Source: an uncultured Acidobacteriota bacterium
GTDB lineage: Bacteria > Acidobacteriota > UBA6911 > CAINFC01
Direction: 5' to 3'
Assembly: GCA_903847975.1 (NCBI GenBank)
Contig: CAINFC010000211.1
Location: 1-35,195 of the forward strand
Length of the DNA: 35,195 nucleotides
Positions 15,198-21,583 of this stretch are shown in pieces. The position numbers and the translations under genes were made by a program. How positions within the stretch are numbered: position 1 is the stretch's first letter; every line of letters begins with the position of its first letter. Under the pieces are notes generated by a model. The model had not been told where the DNA came from. It saw only the letters and a list, made by a program, of their open reading frames with translations, and did no database searches.

Positions 15198-17020
15198 AGC
15201 CGAAGCCTGCCGCTACCATCACCCATATCCACCGCGAGCCATCGGAGGACGAAGCCCGCCAGAAGCCGCTGGAATTCCGCCTCATCTGGCGACTGTTCCG
15301 CTACACCGCGCCGTACGCCCGGAAGCGGAACTGGCTCATCGTGCTGGTGGTGCTCCGCGCCATCCAGCTGCCGGTACTGGTCTGGGCGATCGGCGCGGTG
15401 ATCGACGGGCCGGTGGCCCGGCATGATTTCGCCGGTACTCTCCGGGGAGCCGCGGCGTTCCTGGCTTTTGCCGCCTTCACCCAGTTCTGCTTTCATTTCC
15501 GGCAGCGGCTGGCCCTGGAAATCGGCGAGTCGGTAATCCAGGATCTGCGCCGGGACATTTTCGCCCGGCTGCTGCGGATGCCCATGAGCTTTTACAACCG
15601 CACCAAGCTGGGCCGGATGATCAGCCGCTTCACCTCGGATGCCGAGGCGGTGCGCGCCGGCGTGCAGGACGTCTTTTTTATCACCACCGTGCAGGCCGGG
15701 CAGATGGCCGTAGCGGCAATCCTGATGGTCTGGTACGACTGGGTGCTGTTCCTGGTAGTGCTGGCCATGGGCCCTGTGCTGGCCGCGCTGAACCGGCATT
15801 TCCGGCGGGTCCTCAGCACCGCCAGCCGCCAGGTTCAGGAGAGCTGGAGCCGGGTGACGGCAACCCTGGCCGAATCGGTTAACGGCATCCGGGTGACCCA
15901 GGGGTTCGTGCGCCAGGACATCAATGCCGGCCTGTTCTCGGACCTGATCCTCGACCACTCGCGCTACAACTACGGAGTGGCCCGGGCTACCGGCATCTTC
16001 CTGCCGATGCTGGACCTCAACGGGCAGATTTTCACTTCCGCGCTGCTGATCATCGGCGGCTATCGGGCCCTGACCCCGGACATTCATATGCCCATCGGCA
16101 GCCTCATCCAGTTTTTCTTCCTGGCCAACGTCTTTTTCAGCTCCATACGCCCGATCGGCGAAATGTACAACCAGGCCCTGGTGGCCATGGCCGGCTGCGA
16201 GCGGGTCTTCCGGCTCCTGGACACCAGGCCGGACTGGGAGGATTCCCCCGAAGCCCGAAACCTGCCGCCCATCCGGGGTCGCGTCGAATTCCGCGAAGTC
16301 GTTTTCAGCTACGGTCAAGACCGGCCGGCGCTGCGCGGGGTGAGCTTCATCGCCGAACCCGGGCAGACCCTTGCCCTGGTCGGGCACACCGGTTCGGGAA
16401 AGAGCTCCATCGTCAACCTGATCACCAAGTTCTACCTGCCGGACGAAGGCACCGTCCTTCTGGATGACCATGATATTCGCACCGTCACCGCCGACTCGCT
16501 GCACCGCAATATGGGCCTGGTGAACCAGCAGAATTTCCTGTTCACCGGCAGCATCATGGACAACATCCGCTTCGGGCGGCCGGAAGCCGGCGATGAGGAG
16601 GTTATCGCCGCCGTTCGGGCGCTGGACTTTCTCGACATCATCGGAGCCCTGCCGGCCGGTTTTGCCACCCAGGTGGGAGAGCGCGGCGCGAGCCTGTCTC
16701 TGGGGCAGCGCCAGCTGGTCTGTTTCGCCCGGGCCATGCTCGCCAACCCGCGGATCCTGATTCTGGATGAGGCCACCAGTTCCGTGGACGCCCTGACCGA
16801 GTCCCGCATCCAGCAGTCCCTGGCCCGGCTGCTGCGAGGGCGCACCAGCTTCGTCGTAGCTCACCGGCTCAGCACCATCCGGCACGCCGATCAGGTGCTG
16901 GTTCTCGAATCCGGGAAGATTGTGGAGCGCGGCACCCACGACGGGCTCCTGGCCGGGGAAGGCGTTTATGCCCGGCTGTACCGGGAATTCATCGGCGGAG
17001 GGGAGCCTTCGGGCGACTGA
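15194..17020 (+). CDS. ABC exporter half-transporter, catalytic partner (608 aa)
   Basis: The second half of a heterodimeric ABC exporter. Walker A GHTGSGKSS lies near residue 396, Walker B ILILDEATSSVD near 521 keeps the catalytic Glu, and the H-loop VAHRLST near 554 keeps His. The signature reads LSLGQ instead of LSGGQ. In heterodimers the degenerate ATP site is built from the altered Walker B/H-loop of one partner and the altered signature of the other, and that is exactly the pair of changes seen in these two genes. The start overlaps the upstream stop as ATGA, so translation is coupled and the two chains should be made in equal amount. A strong hairpin follows within four bases of the stop. 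Confidence 0.93.
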   Translation: MKPKPAATITHIHREPSEDEARQKPLEFRLIWRLFRYTAPYARKRNWLIVLVVLRAIQLPVLVWAIGAVIDGPVARHDFAGTLRGAAAFLAFAAFTQFCFHFRQRLALEIGESVIQDLRRDIFARLLRMPMSFYNRTKLGRMISRFTSDAEAVRAGVQDVFFITTVQAGQMAVAAILMVWYDWVLFLVVLAMGPVLAALNRHFRRVLSTASRQVQESWSRVTATLAESVNGIRVTQGFVRQDINAGLFSDLILDHSRYNYGVARATGIFLPMLDLNGQIFTSALLIIGGYRALTPDIHMPIGSLIQFFFLANVFFSSIRPIGEMYNQALVAMAGCERVFRLLDTRPDWEDSPEARNLPPIRGRVEFREVVFSYGQDRPALRGVSFIAEPGQTLALVGHTGSGKSSIVNLITKFYLPDEGTVLLDDHDIRTVTADSLHRNMGLVNQQNFLFTGSIMDNIRFGRPEAGDEEVIAAVRALDFLDIIGALPAGFATQVGERGASLSLGQRQLVCFARAMLANPRILILDEATSSVDALTESRIQQSLARLLRGRTSFVVAHRLSTIRHADQVLVLESGKIVERGTHDGLLAGEGVYARLYREFIGGGEPSGD

Positions 17021-17023
17021 TGC

Positions 17024-17050
17024 CGATGCCCGTCCGGCGGACGGGCATCG
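17024..17050. terminator. Strong hairpin between convergent genes
   Basis: A perfect 12-bp stem (CGATGCCCGTCC paired with GGACGGGCATCG) encloses a three-base loop, followed by TTT on the plus strand. It sits right after the ABC exporter stop and 52 bases before the 3' end of the convergent STAS-kinase gene. The T-run is short, but the stem could end transcription from both sides. Confidence 0.6.
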
Positions 17051-17101
17051 TTTGGGGATCGAAGGCCGAGGCATCCTTGCGGTGATCTTCTCCGGATCGG
17101 C

Positions 17102-18262
17102 TTACTTCAAAGCCGCGATTTCCGGAGGAAGCATCTCAAAGATGAAGTCCCTGCGCCGGGAGCGCATGGCCTCGCCGCCGCTGCCGCTCAGATAGAGGAA
17201 CACATTCTTGACGGCCCGGAAAAAGTTGATTTTCCCGTCCAGGGCCGCGAACTCATCCGGCGCGGGGTGGCCGAGGTATTTCCCGATGAACAACTGCCAA
17301 ACCCGGGGAGCGATCTCGTCGTTGAGCCCGATGATCCGGTGGCAGAGCCCCATGCGGGCGTAATAGTAAAGGACCTGTTTGATCTGGCCCAGGTCGAAAA
17401 AAGGCGTGCCGATGGCCACATCCCCCATGTCGATCAGGCAGGGTTCGTCTCCCTGCATCATGATGTTGCCGGGGTGGAGGTCCCAGTGGATCAGGGTGTT
17501 TTTTCGTTCGGCGCGCAGCAGGAGGTCCCGGACCGCCGCCCGCTGCGCGTCGTTGAAGACGTCGCAGGCATCGATGTAGCCGCAGGCCAGCTCGACCGCA
17601 TCCGGGAAGGTCTCCCGGCTCGCCTCGATGGAGTGGAGCCGCCGGCACAAGCCGACATACATATCCGTCACTTCCTCCAGGCGGTGGACATTCTTTTCGA
17701 TGTACCGGGCCAGCGTCTCGGCCTTCAGCAGCTCATACAGGACCCCCTTGCGGTTCCCGCAAGCTACCACATCAAAGGAAATGGCGGTGGGCACGCCGGC
17801 CAGAAAGGCCTTGCGGGCCAAATCCTTCTCCCGGGCCACGCAGGCTTCGTCGATGTACTCATAGTAGAGCTTCAGGACGGTTTCCTCGTCCACCTTGTAG
17901 CATTCGCCGTTGGCCCCTCGGCCGATTCTCTCCAGCCCCTCAACCGAGAGCTGCCTCCGCTTCTTTTCAAAGGCGAGCAGGCGGTCGAAACCGGTGGTTT
18001 CGAATATATCGACAATATCGCGGCAGACGTTCCGGATGCGCAGGCGGCCCCCGCAATCGCTCATCTTCTTCTGCGCGGAGAGCAGGATGCGCAGGCCGGC
18101 GGAAGAGACGTAGGTGAGTCCGTCGAAATCCAGGACCAGTTCGGTGACGCCGGAAGGCGGTTCGTCCAGGACCGCGCGGAGCATCGGCGCCGTGCCGGAA
18201 TCCAGCCGGCCGCTCAGGGCCACCGTCAGGCAGGAATGGTCAAGAAACGGGACCAGCTTCAT
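17102..18262 (-). CDS. STAS domain fused to an aminoglycoside-phosphotransferase-like kinase (386 aa)
   Basis: Residues 1-100 form a STAS domain of the anti-anti-sigma type: SGRLDSGTAP (17-26) and DGLTYVSSAGLRIL (47-60), where S53 or S54 is the residue phosphorylated in SpoIIAA-like proteins. Residues 108-340 form an APH/choline-kinase-like fold with IGRGANGECYKV, a candidate ATP-binding K131 in VLKLYY, the Brenner motif HWDLHPGN (H259, D261, N266) and metal-binding D278 in LIDMGD. The kinase half resembles the TIGR02172 family as I remember it. What it phosphorylates is unknown, possibly a small molecule. The STAS half suggests regulation through phosphorylation or binding to an anti-sigma-type kinase (inference). 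ATG 18262 has no evident ribosome site. A long inverted repeat lies directly upstream. Confidence 0.85.
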   Translation of the reverse strand: MKLVPFLDHSCLTVALSGRLDSGTAPMLRAVLDEPPSGVTELVLDFDGLTYVSSAGLRILLSAQKKMSDCGGRLRIRNVCRDIVDIFETTGFDRLLAFEKKRRQLSVEGLERIGRGANGECYKVDEETVLKLYYEYIDEACVAREKDLARKAFLAGVPTAISFDVVACGNRKGVLYELLKAETLARYIEKNVHRLEEVTDMYVGLCRRLHSIEASRETFPDAVELACGYIDACDVFNDAQRAAVRDLLLRAERKNTLIHWDLHPGNIMMQGDEPCLIDMGDVAIGTPFFDLGQIKQVLYYYARMGLCHRIIGLNDEIAPRVWQLFIGKYLGHPAPDEFAALDGKINFFRAVKNVFLYLSGSGGEAMRSRRRDFIFEMLPPEIAALK

Positions 18263-18280
18263 AAGAACAAGTTTATGACA

Positions 18281-18342
18281 GTTACGCGGAAACAGCGAAT
18301 GGAACGGATGAAAACCGATCCGATCCGCCGTTTCCGCGTAAC
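18281..18342. repeat. Long inverted repeat between two minus-strand genes
   Basis: Arms 18281-18297 and 18326-18342 are 17 bp long with one mismatch; the outer 13 bp (GTTACGCGGAAAC/GTTTCCGCGTAAC) are perfect. The 28-base loop contains a smaller CGGAT/ATCCG pairing. It lies 18 bases past the isomerase-like stop and 18 bases before the STAS-kinase start. It could be a terminator of the first gene, a regulatory RNA structure for the second, or a protein-binding operator. There is no T-run after the stem. Confidence 0.6.
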
Positions 18343-18359
18343 CGGGACAGCGGGTGTCC

Positions 18360-19844
18360 TTACACCGCGAGGTCTTCCTCGATTACCTTGAAGCCCATCA
18401 GGTCTCCCAGGCGCCGCATGCCGCGGACGTGGTTTCCGTAGAAGACCGCGCGGTGCAGCATGGGCATGGCGCCGGCGTACTGCGAGAGGTCGCCGGGGCT
18501 GCCGGGGTTGACGATCTGGCCGGCGCCCCAGTTGAGGAACAGCTGCCGGGCGCTGCGGACGCTTTGCGTAAACTGCGTACGGCAGGCCAGGGGGCTGACG
18601 CCGGTTTCCAGAATCTTCCCGGGGACGGCCAGCATGGTCTCGAGGTTTACCAGCTTGGCCATGGTCACCGCCTCTCCGACCTGCCATTGCACCTGGAGGG
18701 CCACGCCGCCGCCGCTGTCCGTCTGGTTGCGGATCACGAACGGCATGCGGCTGCCGTCGGCTCTGCGGGTAAAGGAGGTGCAGTGGAACTGAACCACGGC
18801 ATTCTTGGATTCGTCGATCACCGGGTCGGTGATGAATCCGGGGGCCCGGAAGGCATGGGCGAAAAGCAGCATGGTGAGCGTGGAATCGATATCCCCTTCG
18901 CAGGCTCCGACCATGCCAAGGTCATTGAGCTTGCTGAAGGTGAGACAGCCCCGGGGGTTTCCCATGCACGCCGCGCTGCAGATCCCCTGGGCGCGCTCCT
19001 GGATCATCAGCTTTTTTGCGGCCAGGTAGTAGCGGGCGGAGTCGATGATCTCCTGCCGGGTGGGCTCAAGAATGCCGATGGCCGGCTTGATCCAGTAGTT
19101 CTCGGCTTCCGCTTCGGCCGCTTTGGGATCGATCGATTTGGCCAGTTCGAGGATCTGTTCGTTGGGGATGGTGATCAGTTCGGCGCCCAGCCTGTTTTTG
19201 ACCTGCTCGGCCGAGCAGGCCGCCTTGGTGCCGCGCGGGCCGTTGACCGCCAGTATGCGGGTCTGCTTCATCAGCGAGGGGACGCGCAGCAGCGCCACCG
19301 CCTCCTCGAGTTCGCCCCAGTCGGAGGTCGAGAGCAGCAGGACCTTGCGGCCTTTCCACTGCTGGTGCCACATCCAGCCATGGCCGCTGAACGGCTGGAA
19401 AAAGGAGACCGCCGGCTTGTCGATGCCGAAGCTGAGCTTTTCCAGGGTGGCATAATCTCCGCCGTGCCCGGAAAGCCAGATGATCAGCAGCCCGTCGGCC
19501 GAGGCGGCCCGGGCCGCGATCTGGGCCACGTCGGTGGGCGGGATGGTCTCGCCGCCGACGAATTTTACGTCGCCGAGCCGGGTTTCGAGGGCGGTCAGGT
19601 AGTCGTTCATCCTGGCCAGCTCCTCTTTCCCCCAGGTCAGGTACTGCACGGTCTTGCCGGCGGCGTTGACGCTGGAGCCCGACCGTCCGATGAAGATTTT
19701 ATGGATCGTCGCCGGCCGCAGCTTCGGCCATTCGTCCCGTTCCGGATCGACCGGTACGGTTACGGCAGGCGGTGCGGCCAACAGAGAGCCGGCGGCCGCG
19801 CCGGTTCCCAGGAATGCCCTGCGGCTGAGATGTTCTTTGTTCAT
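18360..19844 (-). CDS. Tat-exported protein related to L-fucose/L-arabinose isomerases (494 aa)
   Basis: The N-terminus SRRAFLGTGAAAGSLLAAPP (7-26) is a good twin-arginine signal. The body resembles the COG2407 sugar-isomerase fold: an early LIIWLSGHGGD segment, a central ILAVNGPRG strand, CSAACMGNPRG, and the core ACEGDIDSTLTMLLFA, equivalent to the CExD region that binds metal in fucose isomerases. The C-terminal part (about 370-490) matches the isomerase C-domain. Typical isomerases are cytoplasmic, so a Tat signal is unusual; several exported paralogues of unknown role exist in related bacteria. ATG 19844 was chosen because AGGAG lies seven bases upstream; the ATG two codons earlier is too close. 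It follows the NTF2-like lipoprotein gene by 112 bases. Confidence 0.75.
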   Translation of the reverse strand: MNKEHLSRRAFLGTGAAAGSLLAAPPAVTVPVDPERDEWPKLRPATIHKIFIGRSGSSVNAAGKTVQYLTWGKEELARMNDYLTALETRLGDVKFVGGETIPPTDVAQIAARAASADGLLIIWLSGHGGDYATLEKLSFGIDKPAVSFFQPFSGHGWMWHQQWKGRKVLLLSTSDWGELEEAVALLRVPSLMKQTRILAVNGPRGTKAACSAEQVKNRLGAELITIPNEQILELAKSIDPKAAEAEAENYWIKPAIGILEPTRQEIIDSARYYLAAKKLMIQERAQGICSAACMGNPRGCLTFSKLNDLGMVGACEGDIDSTLTMLLFAHAFRAPGFITDPVIDESKNAVVQFHCTSFTRRADGSRMPFVIRNQTDSGGGVALQVQWQVGEAVTMAKLVNLETMLAVPGKILETGVSPLACRTQFTQSVRSARQLFLNWGAGQIVNPGSPGDLSQYAGAMPMLHRAVFYGNHVRGMRRLGDLMGFKVIEEDLAV

Positions 19845-19956
19845 TTCCATTCTCCTGTCCGAAAGCCGCCTTGACGGGTTCCAGGAATTAGGCCGGCCAT
19901 CCCTCCAGGCGCCGGACGGCTGCGGCGCTCGAAGTATGGTCTTTGACAACGTTTGC

Positions 19957-20457
19957 TCATGGGGTCCGGGAGTTCTGCCGGAACGGCGAATGATGTTCAT
20001 GGGCAATCTTCCACCCCTGGTCCGTTTTCACCAGCACAAAGGTGCTTCGGTCCTTGCCCTGGAAGGTCGCCTCTCCGGTCCTGACCAGGAACTCCGGCTC
20101 CAGCGTCGCCACGGCCACCTCTCCGAAAACATCCACCTTCAGGTTGTGGAGGGAGGCCTGAAACTCGGCGGCTCCAGCCAGCTGCTCCCGCTCCGCCCGG
20201 ATCGCGGCACGATCATCCTGACGCGTCTGCTCTCCGGCGTCGTCAAACTTGGTGAACTTGGGACCCCGCAAATGGAAGGCTTCCAGTTTATCCAGCTCCC
20301 TGTTTTGGGCGGCATCAAAAATTTCGCGGATGGTCTTTTCGACCGCCTTCTGGTCGGCAGGGAACGCTTCGCTCACGAGATCCGTTCTGTTTGTCTGGCA
20401 TCCGGCGAGTGCCAGAGCCAGGGGCGCAAGGAATACGACCGGCAGGAGTGTCTCCAT
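19957..20457 (-). CDS. NTF2/SnoaL-like lipoprotein (166 aa)
   Basis: A lipoprotein signal peptide with lipobox LAGC near residues 16-19 is followed by an NTF2-like cone fold: an early helix AVEKTIREIFDAAQNRELDKL, read across two stretches, the middle strand AVATLEPEFLV and the closing KTDQGWKIAHEHHS motif typical of DUF4440/SnoaL proteins. These bind small molecules or act as isomerases or dehydratases; no specific activity can be assigned. The start ATG 20457 was chosen because the signal peptide starts there and GGGAAAG stands upstream. Longer frames up to 20562 would bury the lipobox and overlap the promoter described at 20534-20562. The gene may be co-transcribed with the isomerase-like gene. 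Confidence 0.78.
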   Translation of the reverse strand: METLLPVVFLAPLALALAGCQTNRTDLVSEAFPADQKAVEKTIREIFDAAQNRELDKLEAFHLRGPKFTKFDDAGEQTRQDDRAAIRAEREQLAGAAEFQASLHNLKVDVFGEVAVATLEPEFLVRTGEATFQGKDRSTFVLVKTDQGWKIAHEHHSPFRQNSRTP

Positions 20458-20533
20458 TATTCTTTCCCAGCTCCGGACCCAAGGAAGAAGACATTGCGAT
20501 GAAGAAACAGAAAATTGGTTTTTCATCACGAAC

Positions 20534-20562
20534 ATTATACGGGTGGTAAAAACAGGAGTCAA
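20534..20562 (-). promoter_or_regulatory. Consensus sigma-70-type promoter of the lipoprotein gene
   Basis: On the minus strand TTGACT (20562-20557) and a perfect TATAAT (20539-20534) are spaced by exactly 17 bases. The predicted transcription start near 20527 leaves a leader of about 70 bases before ATG 20457. This is the best promoter in the window and excludes the longer frame for that gene. Confidence 0.62.
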
Positions 20563-20942
20563 AGGAAAAAAGGAAGGGAAGAGTCCCTGCCGGGAACCGG
20601 GTGACGACGATCCGCCGGCGGGGCCTGGAGAGGACCATTATGGACATGGATACCCTTTCGCTTTTCTTCCCGCTCTTCCTTCTTCCTGTGCGCCCCATCT
20701 TTTCACAGGAAGACAGGAAGATCAGGAAGGGAGAAAGCAGCCGTCCGGCATTTCGGATGCTTTAGGTTGAAGGTGCATAAACCCGCCCAGCCCGCGCCGT
20801 CCGGAAAAGGCCTATCCTTCTCCGGAGGAAGGCATGTGGGACGTTAAGGATATGTATTGTGCAGGGCTTGCCTTCCGCCCGGCGGCAGTCCAAAGCCTAA
20901 ATGGCAGGCCGGACCCGAGTCTTCCCGGAGTCCTCGCCCGGA
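20563..20942. other. Non-coding stretch with a dispersed repeat
   Basis: No gene is supported in these 380 bases between the lipoprotein promoter and the 3' end of the Imm5-like gene. Reading frames here are low-complexity and lack ribosome sites. The stretch contains the dispersed repeat at 20653-20740. Confidence 0.55.
20653..20740 (-). repeat. Dispersed hairpin repeat, copy A
   Basis: Read on the minus strand, this element matches 27688-27772 on the plus strand with about nine or ten differences and one four-base gap over about 85 nt. It contains a stem CTTCCTGTG/CACAGGAAG (20682-20690 with 20704-20712). Flanking purine-rich arms (AGGAAGAGCGGGAAG and its counterpart) are shared with copy B. 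The element has no coding capacity. Its ends are not precisely defined by eye. Confidence 0.72.
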
Positions 20943-21482
20943 TTATTCCCGGCTTCCGCAGTACCAGTCGATTTTGGCCGGATCGGGTTCGTTTTCCACC
21001 GAAACGGCACGCAGGGCTTTTCCCATTGTTTCGAATTCCCCGGCGGCGATCCCGTCGTAGACCTCCGCCGCCTCTTCCGTGCCGACACGGTCATAGGCCA
21101 GGGCCGCCGCGCCGTAGAATGCCAGGGCCAGGGAATGGGTCGGCGTGTGAATGGCCGCCGCCGACTGGGCCACCGCCCGGGCCGCGGCCTGCGCCGCCGG
21201 ATTCCCCTCCGCTTCCCGGGCCGCGGCTTGCGCTTCCCGGATGATCGCTTTGGCCGCCGGCAGCTTCATTTTCCCGTTCAGGAATTCCCGGGCAGCCTGC
21301 AGCGCCCTTCCCGGGCGCTTGTCTTCCGGATACGCTTTTTCGTAAACCGGAAGAATATTTTCTCCGGCGTATTGAACACACCAGCCGGCAATCGTGGTTT
21401 TGCTTTGGGTTTCAATCTGCTTCATCAGCGCCACAATGCCGGGTGAGTCCGCTCTGCCGAGCATTTTCCGTACCTTGCTCAT
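20943..21482 (-). CDS. Imm5-like putative immunity protein (179 aa)
   Basis: An all-helical protein with the pattern of Imm5-type putative immunity proteins: WCVQYAGENILPVYEKAYPE, then DKRPGRALQAAREFLNG, an Ala-rich helix pair with AQAAAREAE and AQAAARAVAQSAAA, and IHTPTHSLALAFYGAAALAYD. The family was named from its place in polymorphic toxin loci; single genes are also widespread and may do something else. No toxin gene lies beside it here. ATG 21482 was chosen because GGGAGAAGGAG runs directly up to it; two earlier in-frame ATGs lack this. It is divergent from the first GH106 gene, sharing a 101-base control region. Confidence 0.65.
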   Translation of the reverse strand: MSKVRKMLGRADSPGIVALMKQIETQSKTTIAGWCVQYAGENILPVYEKAYPEDKRPGRALQAAREFLNGKMKLPAAKAIIREAQAAAREAEGNPAAQAAARAVAQSAAAIHTPTHSLALAFYGAAALAYDRVGTEEAAEVYDGIAAGEFETMGKALRAVSVENEPDPAKIDWYCGSRE

Positions 21483-21504
21483 CTCCTTCTCCCTTTTAAA
21501 TTCC

Positions 21505-21512
21505 ATTATAAT
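21505..21512. promoter_or_regulatory. Symmetric -10 element between divergent genes
   Basis: ATTATAAT is its own reverse complement, so TATAAT is read on both strands (21510-21505 minus and 21507-21512 plus). It lies 22 bases before the Imm5-like ATG and 71 before the GH106 ATG. No strong -35 box is seen for either direction. A shared, bidirectional promoter is possible. Confidence 0.35.
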
Positions 21513-21583
21513 ATGGTCAGGAAATTCACGAAGCAAGGAATTTTTCGAAGCTCATTTTCTGAAAGAATGCCTGGAGGAAAATT

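Noticed and set aside
15146-17074. Minus-strand open frame of 642 codons opposite the second ABC gene
   Set aside because: Composition is typical of the reverse complement of a GC-rich gene, without a ribosome site or a recognisable fold.
20458-20562. Longer start for the NTF2-like lipoprotein at 20562
   Set aside because: It would place the start inside a consensus TTGACT-17-TATAAT promoter and bury the lipobox about 55 residues inside the protein.
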